DNA of 64,000 nucleotides from Tetradesmus obliquus (taxonomy: Eukaryota > Chlorophyta > Chlorophyceae > Sphaeropleales > Scenedesmaceae). The DNA is taken from assembly GCA_030272155.1 (NCBI GenBank), contig CP126192.1, positions 8,466,501 to 8,530,500 of the forward strand, in the 5' to 3' direction. Positions 36,168 to 45,836 of this stretch are shown here, in pieces. The stretch's first letter is position 1; every line of letters starts with the position of its first letter. The notes under the pieces are model-generated. The model made no database searches. It was not told the DNA's origin and worked only from the letters and a program-made list of their open reading frames with translations. A program made the translations under genes and the position numbers.

Positions 36168-37525
36168 TTATGCAGGCTGAGAGCAGGTGTGTCTTGTGTT
36201 AAAAGGAGATGCAGGCTGTGGAAGCTCAGCCCAGGGCTGCCCATGCACTTGTGGTGCACAGCTGTGCAGATGATGATACAAAGGCAAGCAGGCAGGCATG
36301 ACGGCAACGGTTGCAGCTGTTCAGACTAGCTGCTGAATCGTCTTTCAGACCGCCCGCGGTGTTACCTCTGCTGTAGCAATAGGTAGCACCTGCCTGCATA
36401 TGTTCTGCTGCGTGACACGTAACGCTGGCGGGCATGTGCCAAAGTTCACCTTGCAGCTGCTGCGTCCAAAGCATGGGCATGGATCGATATCACCCACCAG
36501 AAAGAAGCCCAACAATCTGGTGCCGTTTACAATGCTGATGCTGACCTGGCAGTGGCCTCACCTGACCGGGTAGGCCACGCTGCGCTGGCCCTGTGGCGGG
36601 AACAGGCAGTGGCTGACCGCCATTTCTGCATCAGCCCTGCTGTTGACCAGCGGCACCATCACGCCATGTGCGCCCAGGCTGCAAACAGGCATGCAGAACA
36701 GGCACAAAACATGCAGGATGTTTAGTTTCAGGAGCACATCATGTGCAGCGGTGTATACATCAGCTGCTGACCAGCAACATCATCATGCCGTACGCGCCCA
36801 GGCTGCAACTTAACTTCAATACAGCAGGCCGCAGCTGCAGGTGAGCAGGCGTGGTGCGGCTGGCAATGCATGGTGTGATGCGTGAATTTACAAGCACAAG
36901 CTGTTGCTGGTAGATGCCGTTGCTGTGACAAAGCGGTGTCACTGCCTCTCATGACAGCAGGACAATGACTACGCCCCAAGTCGACTCTGCATCACGTGGC
37001 AGCTGCGCAGCAAGCGCCACCCCAGACAGAGTTCAATGTCTTTACTGCTGTTTCATGCGCCCGCCGCTGCTGCAACTGCAACTGCTCCGCAGTTTGATCC
37101 ACAGCTACACACAATCTCAATTGCCAGCTATTCATCACTCACTCAAGCGCCTGCTGGATGCCAAACTTGTCGGTAGGCCCTCCCACCCTCACAATGACCT
37201 TTGCCTTGTGGCTGGAGCATGCCGCAAGGATGTTACCCAGTGTGTCATAAGTGATGGGTCCGTGCTGCGCATCAATGCACAGCCAGTCCACGCCAGATGC
37301 AGCGACTGCTTCTGCGATGGCTGGAGAGCCGGAGGCGCACATGATGCCAAAGCTGGTGTCAGCCTGGCAGCAGCAGCAGCAGCAGCAGCGGCGGTGGTTG
37401 CGGCGGAAGCAGCAGCAGCATTGTGTGTGTGATGGCTGTTGATGGTAGAGGTAGAGGGTTCGACGCTTCTGCTTCTGCGATGGCTGGCGAGCCGGAGGCA
37501 CACATGATGCCGAAGCTGGTGTCGG

Positions 37526-37579
<54 letters not shown>

Positions 37580-38112
37580 CAACGACAGATGCAGCAACAG
37601 CTTATGCGATGGCTGGAGAGCCGGAGGCGCACATGATGCCAAAGCTGGTGTCGGCCTAGCAGCAGCAGCAGCAGCAGCAGCAGGAGCAGCAGCAGCAGCA
37701 GCAGCACAGTTTGCTACTTTGTAGTTGGTGGAGGTGAAGAGGTGTGTGGTTTATGTTGCGTCACATGTCCTGGTGGTGAATCTGGCGCTGTTGCATGCTC
37801 CCGATGCAGTATAGCAGCTCGGCTTGCTCTTTTCATTGCCAAGTAAGCAACTAACGTGGGCATTATGAAAAATAAGCTATCTGCGCTGGCAGAAGATCCT
37901 GCTTGGCTGCTTGAAATGCCAGAAAGCCATGTTGATCGCAGGGCAGCTGCACAGTGCAGCGCAGCTGCTGCGCATGCAGAGCAGCACACGGCATGAGGCC
38001 ATGCCCACTGCGAGTAAGCTGAGCTCACCATGGCTGCCTGCTTGTTGGTTGCTGTTCTGTACGTTCGTAGAGTGCGCCTGCAGGGCAGGCGAGTGGACAG
38101 CCTTTGGAGCAT
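33876..38112 (-). CDS. HpcH/HpaI-type class II aldolase, putatively mitochondrial
   Basis: Seven exons join in phase: 38112-38029, 37363-37143, 36678-36562, 35991-35907, 35583-35511, 35068-34959 and 34061-33876, giving 291 residues. Exon 1 encodes an Arg-rich, acid-free leader (MLQRLSTRLPCRRTLRTYRT), typical of a mitochondrial presequence. Family residues are visible: His in IDAQHGP, Arg in VIVRVGG, metal-ligand Glu in QVETKSC and Asp in GPCDLG, and the GAHGVMVPLVNSRADAE core. The family cleaves or forms 2-oxo-4-hydroxy acids with a divalent metal. The YHKGVGGPGLSRY segment matches the usual GxRG...R loop. Substrate is unknown. Many introns hold echoes of exon halves. The intron 1 junction (M|ADTSFG) may hide one further small exon. 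Confidence 0.87.
34075..34280 (-). repeat. Two echoes of aldolase exon 7, 5' half
   Basis: Copies encode ACEKYKITPGVFCIGEAHAAEL (about 34171-34105) and ACGKYKITLGVFCIGEARAA (about 34275-34212). Both follow a cag acceptor and lie upstream of the true exon at 34061. The farther copy is more diverged. Confidence 0.92.
34500..34805 (-). repeat. Three echoes of aldolase exon 6, 3' half
   Basis: Copies of IASKELSHVYDDVLQV lie near 34748-34800, 34628-34680 and 34508-34555, with small changes such as YDN and MYDD. They lie downstream of exon 6 (35068-34959). Donors read gtgt/gtgg/gtgc and remain GT. Confidence 0.9.
35090..35210 (-). repeat. Echo of aldolase exon 6, 5' half
   Basis: Encodes GPCNLGITYGYHVSND after a cctgcag acceptor at about 35204, upstream of exon 6. 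The metal-ligand Asp of GPCDLG is Asn in the copy. A CAG run (35090-35130) separates the copy from the exon. Confidence 0.88.
36055..36268 (-). repeat. Two echoes of aldolase exon 4, 5' half
   Basis: Copies of RAVYHKGVGGPGLSR (36103-36057) and TAVHHKCMGSPGLS (about 36262-36222) lie upstream of exon 4. A long CAG run at 36108-36165 separates them. The farther copy is clearly more decayed. Confidence 0.9.
36762..36815 (-). repeat. Echo of aldolase exon 3, 5' half
   Basis: Reads LGAYGMMMLLVSS after ttgcag, matching LGAHGVMVPLVNS of exon 3 at 36678. Short, with several substitutions. Confidence 0.8.
37440..37730 (-). repeat. Two echoes of aldolase exon 2, 5' half, embedded in CAG runs
   Basis: Copies ending at 37526 and 37655 encode ADTSFGIMCASGSPAIAEA, matching exon 2 from 37363. 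Long CAG runs at 37530-37578 and 37659-37705 separate units. One acceptor reads gccag, the other gctag. Confidence 0.92.
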
Positions 38113-38562
38113 TAGCAGCAGGACATCCCCAGTATCCGTTTTGCGCTGCTACGCCTACGCTTTCACGTGTCCGACAAGAGTGCTTCGTTTAGTACAAGGT
38201 ATGAGCTTGAGATGCTAAAATACGTCCACGGCCCGCTACACAGCCAAGCACCTGTTGCGCGGGCGGATGCGTTGCAGACGTGGCTCCCTTCCGTAAAGCA
38301 ATAGAAGTTGAAGTATAATCCTGATAGCTTATGATTGAGTCAGTTTGATGTTGCAGATCGACGTCTGCATGCCAGGAGCTGAGCGGGCAACTGTACCGGA
38401 CAGGACATCCGCGCGCCAGGTCTGTACGATGCATGCATGGCTGTCCTTATACTTCTGCCTCTTCATACCCCCACATATTGCTAATAATTGTCTGACCGTG
38501 CTCGCTCCTTCATCATCGACACGTTTTCGCCTTCCTCTGCTTTCAAGCGCGAACCAGCCATC
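38113..38562. promoter_or_regulatory. Divergent promoter region between aldolase and aldo/keto reductase
   Basis: The two start codons are 450 bp apart and point away from each other, so the interval should hold both promoters and 5' UTRs. Nothing I can call as a specific element. Confidence 0.55.
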
Positions 38563-41500
38563 ATGACCATTGCTGCAGTGCCTGCACGCCCTCTGGGCAG
38601 CCAGGGCCTGGTTGTTTCCGCTCAGGGCCTTGGCTGCATGGGCATGACCTACAGCTACACGAACACTGCAGGATGGGGCGGAGACGAGGAGAGCATCGCA
38701 ACCATCCACCGTGCTTTGGAGCTGGGCGTTACCATGCTGGATACCTCTGATATCTACGGCCCGTTCACAAATGAGGAGCTCGTGGGTGAGCGTGCAGCAG
38801 AGCAGCACACGGACCTAGCGGACTGTTGAGACAGTTGAAGAGGGGATCAGCCCAAGTGTGGTCGATCGGATGCGGTCAAGCAAATAAAGATATTGCGGTA
38901 TGTAAACACAATGCATTAGGCTGCCAAAAGCAGGTGGAAGAGCGCTGCTGACTGGCAGCAGCAGGGTGACCTGCTTCACAGCAGCAGTGCCAGCAGCAGT
39001 GCCAGCAGCTTATCACAGCAATTCATCACACACCGAATCATGAGCAATACCTACGTTTTATGCCTCATCATTTTTATTTGTTTTGTGTTCAAGAGATCAG
39101 GCAGACGCTACTCAGGGCAAATGCAGCTGTTGTTGTCTTGCTGCTGCTGCTGCCAGCACATGCAAACATACATAGCGCTGCACCCCTCAAATCCATATGC
39201 ACATCCTTGATCATCTGCTCATCTGCTCCAATCCCACCAATACCTCTTATATATTCTCACCATCAGCCTGTCTGCTGCTCGTTCACGCTGCTTTCACGCA
39301 CCCACCAGGCAAGGCCATCCAGGGCTGCCGCGAGAAGTTCATTGTGGCCACCAAGTGCGGCATCGTGAAGACAGACAGCGGGCTAATCTTTGACGGCAGC
39401 CGCAAGCACGTGAGGGAGGCCTGTGAGGCGTCTCTGAAGCGCCTCGGCACAGACTACATTGATCTGTTTTACCTGCACAGGTGAGGCGCTGCTGCTGCTG
39501 CTGCTGCTGCATCCTGTGCAGTAGGGTTCCCTGCTCTGTCTGACACAGCCGTAAAGCAAAAGGGACGAACAGGGGATGAAAAGTTTTGCCCGCAACCCGA
39601 GGCAACATGCTCTCAGCACCGCTGCCGTTGTAGTCAGTTTGCCTGACGCGCTGCTGCCTTGCTGCTGCTGCTGCTGCTGCCTTGTTGCTGCTGCTGCTGC
39701 AGGGTGGACCCCAACACTCCAGTGACTGAGACCTTTGCAGAGATGAAGGTGCGTAGCAGCAGCAGCAGCAGCAGCATGCCATCAACAATTGCTTGCACCT
39801 CAGTGCAGTAAGCATGCGCCGTTGAACACTCATGCGTATTTAGGTTGAGCAGGATAGCTGTGGTTTCGGACGCATGCAGCAGCAGAGCGCTGGCACGGCG
39901 CACGGGGCCATGTGCTCAGCTGCAGAGTGCAGTTGGGATGCCTTTCTAGCTGCGCGCTCCTTCTACTCGCTGCCACCCTGTTTTGCGCACCTGCCTGTCA
40001 CTATCTTCTACTTGTTGGGTGAATCAGCTTTGAACTACTCCATGCCAAGAGCCGTTTCCATTATATGCATACCATGTCTTGCATGTCCTTACATATACAA
40101 TGTAATGTGTCCTGCGCAGGCGCTGATGGACGAGGGCAAGATCAAGTATGTTGGCATCAGCGAGGCCTGCCCTGCAGACATCCGTGCAGCGCACGCGGTG
40201 TGCCCGCTGAGCGCGGTGCAGCTGGAGTGGAGCCTGTGGAGCAGGTGGGCGGTACAGTTTGAGCAGTGAAATCAGATTAATATGTGTTGTGTTGTATTGC
40301 ATGGTACAAGCGCATCCATGTATCTCAGCAATGCAGCTGTGTTGTAGCGTGAGCGCGGTGCAGCTGGAGTGGAGCCTGTGGAGCAGGTGGGCGGGACAGT
40401 TTGAGCAGTACATTCTGGTCACTGCACATGAGCAATACAGTTTGTTTGAAGCACATGAGCAGTACAGTTTGGTCGATGCACATGAGCAGTACAGTCTGGT
40501 CGATGCACATGAGCAGTACAGTTTGTGAGAAGCACATGAGCACTGCAGCTGCATTGTGCCAGGTGTGGAGCACAGGGTGATCAGCAGAGCTGAGCGCGGT
40601 GCAGCTGGAGTGGAGCCTGTGGAGCAGGTGAGGCCGGCAGCGGCAGCAGCAGTGCGGCATAGGCTTCATCCCAGCGCTCGGTGGTGCTGCCACGTAGTGC
40701 TGCTTGCGCATTGGTGCGACTTGCAGTTGCAACATCAGCAGCAAAGGCACTGCTGCACGCTAGTCCACGCTACACAAGAACTGTCACACTAGAGCTGCGC
40801 TGCTGCGAAATGCTGCATGGCCTCAAAGTGTTACTGCGAGGCGAGCTGGGCACCAGCATATCTGCAAGTGTCCTGCATGCTCCATTACCTTACACTCGCG
40901 GGGTCTGGTGGGTCTGGTGTCACCGAAGGGACTCGGAGAGTGACCTGGTGCCTGTGTGCCGCGAGCTGGGCATCGGCATTGTGGCCTACTCCCCGCTGGG
41001 CCGCATTGCCATCAACTTGACGCCATGTTACTCAAAGCCGTCATGCCTGTTTTGGTGCCCTGTCTTGCCATTGCAGGGACTTGCAGCGGGACCTGGCGCC
41101 GCCATACCAGATGCCAGGCACTGCTGCTCGCTAGCCTTGACACATCATTGGCTACGTCCGCACATTAATAACATGTTATTTGCTGCAGGGACTCGGAGCG
41201 CGACCTGGTGCCTGTGTGCCGTGAGCTTGGTATCGGCATCGTTGCCTACTCCCCGCTGGGCCGTGGCTTCCTCAGCGGCGCCATCACAAAGCCCGAGGAC
41301 CTGCCCGCAGACGACAGCCGCAGGAACTACCCGCGCTACCAGGGCGAGGCTTTTGCAAAGGTGTGTGCGGGGTGCGGATTTGTGTGGGGTTTAGGTTTTG
41401 TCCGGGGTTCTGTAGTGCTGTAAATCCTTGGTGGATATCCGGCGCAACTGGGCTGCTTTTCTTCTCTACACTGTCTAGCTCCTCCTAAGTGCTGACAACG

Positions 41501-43516
41501 TCTCTGTATGTATGTATCTGTGACCTTTCATTACCGCTCAGAACCTGGAGCTGGTAAATGCTGTCAAGGAGATGGCAGCAGGCAAGGGCTGCTCTGCTGG
41601 GCAGCTGGCGCTGGCCTGGGTGCACGCACAGGGCAATGACGTGTTCACCATCCCCGGCACCAAGCGCGTCAAGTGAGCACAGATTGTAGCGTGTCTTGGC
41701 GCACAGCATGTGATCATGTTTCGACATAACGTAATGCAGCGGCAGATTGCAGTATGTGTGACGAGCTCACCATCCCCGGCACCAAGCGCATCAAGTGAGC
41801 AGGGTGCTTGTGGTGCTGTGGCAGAACATGTGATGGAATGCCACTCATGCATGCTGTATGCTGCATCAGGCATCCTGCTTGCAGGGTTTAGGCCCCGCAC
41901 CTTCACTGCAGCATGTTTGATATATGAAGCGTGTGGCATTACAGACTCATCAGCGGCGGCAGCAGTCCGTTACACATGTATTCAAGCAGTCACCTGCGAC
42001 AGCCTCCACTGTTAGTGCTCTTTGAACCGCCAAACCTTGCATGCTAAACCTTGAAGCCTGACCCTGAACCTTGAACCCTGCAGGTACCTTGAGGAGAACA
42101 TTGGGGGGCTGGGTGTGGCCCTGAGCAAGGCTGACCTGGCGCAGCTGGAGCAGATCTGCCCCGCTGACAAGGTGGGTGGGATAGAAGCAGTCACTGCTGG
42201 TTAAGGTGGGTTAAATAGAAGCAGAAAACTGCTGCATTGACTGGCAGTTGATGAGGCCATAGCATGCTTGCGGGGTGTGGCATTGAGCAAAGCTGGACTG
42301 GCAAAGGTGGAGCAGACCTGCCCAGCCGACAAGGTGGGTGCTCTGGGTTGAAGCAGCACCGCTGCTGCTGCTGTTGCTGCTGGTGGTTGTTTTTAAACTG
42401 TGATGGTGAGGTTTGTGCTGTGCTGCTGGCTGAAGGTTTTAGCAAGTCACACGCCCTCCGCTGCTGGCTCCCAACCTTGGGCTGCTATGGCAGCATCAGC
42501 TGCTAGTGGAAGTTCACCAGGCCTCAACATGTCCCCCCAAGGGTGCCCTTGAGGGTGCATGCCGTGACCTGGTGAGCTTCTACTAGCAGCTGATGTTATT
42601 ATGGCATGCTAGTGATTGGCGTGCTGCAGTTTGCTGTGCAGCACACAGAGTGCCTCCGCTTGCAGCCAAAAAATGCAGTAGAAATACGCAAATGTTCAAC
42701 CTCGAGGCTATCTGCTGCCAAGTTACGCCATCTGCTGTTGATCCCAACCTTGCTGCTATGACAGCATCAGCTGCTATTGGAAGAATATCAGGCCACGGCA
42801 TGAACCCCTCAAGGGCACCCTTGAGGGGGACATGTTGAGGCCTGATTTACTTCCATTAGCAGCTGATGCTGTCATAGCCTGCTAGGGTTGGCGTGCTGCA
42901 GTTTGGTGTGCAGCTCACAGCGTGCCTCAGCCTGCAGCAAAACAAGTGCAAACATGGGCACTCCGGCAATTGCCACCAAGCTGTGCAACAGTCAGTTTGG
43001 GGTTTGGTTTGAGATCCCAGCATTCAGCTGCAGCTCCTCACACGTGAGTTGTTCAGGGTTGTTTGTGTGACACTGAGTGCTGCTTGAGCAACAGTGCTTC
43101 GGCTTCAAAAGCAGCGCCGCGTCACTGAGTGCTGCAGGAGCCACCAGGGGTCTGGCACCAACAGCGTGGCTGTCTGGGGTTGGTTGTTGTTCAAGTCGGC
43201 CTGCTGCTAGTACATGTCAGCAGTGCTGCTGGTGAGCTGGTACAATGAGAAGGTTAGCTGGCGTGCTAAGTTGCACGCACGTGGAAGTAAGCTGTACTAC
43301 ACTGTCAGCGACGGCTGTGACCCCTCACACAGCTTTGCATCCAGTGGCGGTGGGTGACGCTACCCTGACTTGAGTGCTCTGTTTGCTGTGTGTTGGCTCA
43401 GATTTGTGGTGCTGCTGCTGCTGCTGCTGCTGCCGCAGGTGGTGGGTGAGCGCTACCCCGATATGAAGAAGTTCAGCTACCACTACAACAGGCCGCTGTC
43501 CGCATCAGACCTGTGA
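38563..43516 (+). CDS. Aldo/keto reductase
   Basis: Eight exons join in phase: 38563-38785, 39309-39480, 39703-39748, 40120-40244, 41189-41360, 41542-41672, 42084-42171 and 43439-43516, giving 344 residues. The AKR tetrad is visible: Asp and Tyr in LDTSDIYGP, Lys in VATKCGI, His in LFYLHR. Further marks are [49 protein letters not shown], and the NADP-binding tail [18 protein letters not shown]. The SYSY/NEELVG style matches the bacterial-plant AKR13-like group that reduces small aldehydes and ketones with NADPH. No transit peptide is evident, so probably cytosolic. It is divergent from the aldolase, which may be coincidence. Five of eight exons have echoes in adjoining introns. Confidence 0.92.
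40349..40630 (+). repeat. Two echoes of reductase exon 4, 3' half, and a 30-bp satellite
   Basis: Copies of [13 protein letters not shown] plus donor lie at 40350-40385 (gtgggc) and 40590-40626 (gtgagg), downstream of exon 4. Between them a unit of about 30 bp (gatgcacatgagcagtacag) is repeated some five times at 40405-40540. Confidence 0.92.
40815..41096 (+). repeat. Echoes of reductase exon 5, 5' half
   Basis: A long copy at 40928-41004 encodes [25 protein letters not shown] and a short one at 41079-41096 starts after gcag with the codons for DLQRDLA. A third degenerate trace (RGELGTSI) is near 40836-40865. The true exon starts at 41189. Confidence 0.9.
41764..41798 (+). repeat. Echo of reductase exon 6, 3' half
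   Basis: Encodes [10 protein letters not shown] with donor gtgagc, matching [10 protein letters not shown] at the end of exon 6 (41672). Confidence 0.88.
42278..42337 (+). repeat. Echo of reductase exon 7, 3' half
   Basis: Copy of [19 protein letters not shown], now [10 protein letters not shown] in one frame but near-identical at DNA level, ending gccgacaag|gtgggtg like the true donor at 42171. Confidence 0.85.
42470..42930. mobile_element. Pair of palindromic MITE-like elements in reductase intron 7
   Basis: Two ~150-bp imperfect palindromes lie at about 42470-42620 and 42743-42892. Each begins ccaacctt...gcatcagctgct and ends with the inverse agcagctgatg...ggttgg, with a short GC-rich turn (ccctcaagggcacccttgag). 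The ~45 bp after each (gcgtgctgcagtttg...) are also shared, so a unit of about 272 bp was duplicated. No transposase is present. A hairpin-forming non-autonomous element is the best reading; a nested tandem duplication is the alternative. Confidence 0.6.
43340..43375 (+). repeat. Echo of reductase exon 8, 5' half
   Basis: The stretch ggtgggtgacgctaccctga resembles the exon 8 start ggtgggtgagcgctaccccga. It lies about 95 bp upstream of the exon, has lost a base and its acceptor. Confidence 0.7.
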
Positions 43517-44958
43517 GGCAGCAGCAGCAGCAGCTGAGATAGGCTGCAGCTGAAAAAAGGCTGCAAGCAGCCACGCCCCTTGCATCACATTATGTCGCAT
43601 AAGTGCATGCCTGTTGCACTGGCAGCAGTGAGTCGTCCAATGGGCAGCGGATATGAAGAAACATGTTGAGAGAGCCAGCGACTGCAGCAGCTGCGAGTAG
43701 CAGTATGGCTGCACACGTACTCTGCAGTGCGGAGGGAGTGGGCAGGCTGAACTAATGAGCACTGGTTTATTGGCGAAGCAGTGCAACTTGCTATGCACTG
43801 CATGTGGCATGAGCCATGCCAGCTGAGTTGCACTCGACCCATGATGTTTGCTTGTTACATCTTCCATGGCGGTAACAGTTACACCGCTTTGGTTGTGCAT
43901 GGCGACTAGGTCCCTTGCCTTGAGCGCTGGCAAAAGCTGCTGGGCGTTGTCGTACTGTTGGAAATCACTGCTAGCCGCACAGCAAAGTACGCAGCCGCTG
44001 CACAGGCTGTGCATTACCAGCGCCCCTCGGGATCTGACTTTATTGTCTGGAGTTGAGGTTCAGGTTTTCTCAACCCTTCGTCTCACAGCAAATCTCAGCC
44101 AGCACCTGACCCGGCAGACAAAGCAACCCGGTTGCAGGCTGCAGGTGTGGCTGTGCCGTGCTTGCACAGATCATGCATTGAAGAAACCGATCTGCAAGCC
44201 AGATGCCCTCAGCTCGCCAACTAGCTGATGCAACACCATTGCGAGCCTGAAAATTTGGTGGTCATGGAGTATCTTAATGTTACACAACAAGTCAATCACC
44301 GTGCTGCTGTAGCCGCAAGCACCAACCACAGCTTCGATCCTCTCTGCTGCTGATTCAACACCAAAGGCAGTTCCAGATGGCTGATTATTGTGGCGACATG
44401 ATGGAAACAGCTCAGGATGCAAACAGCTGAGGACCTGAAGTAAAACTGCAGCAGAACCCGGTCCTATAGGGCAACTGCCGCACTGACCACAGAACCGCAG
44501 CCACCCAATGGTGCAAGGCCGATTCGTGTGGTTCCAGATTCTGAATCAGCGGTAGGCTGTGAATCCGCAGCACCACAACTGTTCATACTTTTGTTGACCA
44601 CTTCGCTGGCACATGTACATGCAAAATGCAAATATCTGTCAACACATGGATGCACCCTGATGCACAGAGAGCACCTGGACGCTGGGCTGCTGCACTGCTC
44701 TGGCAGGTGCGGCCAGCTGCCGAGCCTGAAGTCTGCAACAAAGGCAGCTCAACTATTGCGTTCAAATGTGTACAACTCTCCACCTGGGCTGACTCAAACC
44801 ATGCGTCTGCAAGTAGCTGTAGATTGTGCTAGACGCAAAGAAAATTTCGCTGCTGACAGCTTCCTGTTGCAGCAGCAAAGCCAACATCCCTGCACCAACC
44901 AACCTCACTCCACCTGCAAATCAGAGCCGGCTCCTGCACTCTGCCCGCTGATCCATAT
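43517..44958. other. Intergenic region between reductase and ETHE1-like gene
   Basis: Short open frames only, none with recognisable content or splice partners. It should hold both 3' UTRs of the convergent neighbours. Confidence 0.5.
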
Positions 44959-45794
44959 TCAAAAGTCAATGCCACACTTCAGGTTTGCCGGCAGCGCCCT
45001 GTCGATCTGCTTGGGGTAGGGCAGCCCCAAGTTGTTCATGATCTCCACAAACTCCTCCTTGCTCTTGCTCAGCCGCGGGTTGTGCGCCTTCTCTTCAGCA
45101 ATGGAGCTGCAGGTGCGGCCCTGCAGGAGCAGCCAGCGCATGAAACATGTGGGACATCAAGATTGGAGTTATTCCTTGGTGATATGCACTCACGTAGCAA
45201 GAATCCCTACTTGACGCTGATGGTTCAGCAGTTGCCTCTTCCGTGAGCACTTGATGCTGGCACTTCCGATGCGAGAGTCCACCAGACATCACATCAACCA
45301 TGACTGGAACTGCTGCTGCAGTGTAGAAGTAGCACAGCCTTGGTGGCAACCATAAGTCGACAGCGGTGTCACAAACGTGGTGTATCACTCCCCGCCTGCC
45401 AGGACCCACCTTGTAGTTGTGTGCTGGGTACACCAGTGTGTCATCTGGCAGCATGAACAGCAGCTATCACCAATGGCAGCACGCCACACTGCGTGCCAGG
45501 ACCCACCTTGTAGTCGTGTGCCGGGTACACCAGTGTGTCGTCTGGCAGCGTGAACAGCAGCTATTATCAATGCAGCAAGACACTGCTCGCCTGGCCTGCC
45601 CACCTTGTAATCGTGTGCTGGGTACACCAGTGTGTCATCTGGCAGCGTGAACAGCTTGCTGTGCACAGAGTCGTACAGCAGCCCAGCATCGCCTGACAAC
45701 AGCAGCAGCAGCAGCAGCAGCAGCAAAAGCACGTCACACAGCAGCGTGAACAGCTTGCTGTGCACAGAGTCATACAGCAGCCCGGCATCACCTG

Positions 45795-45836
<42 letters not shown>

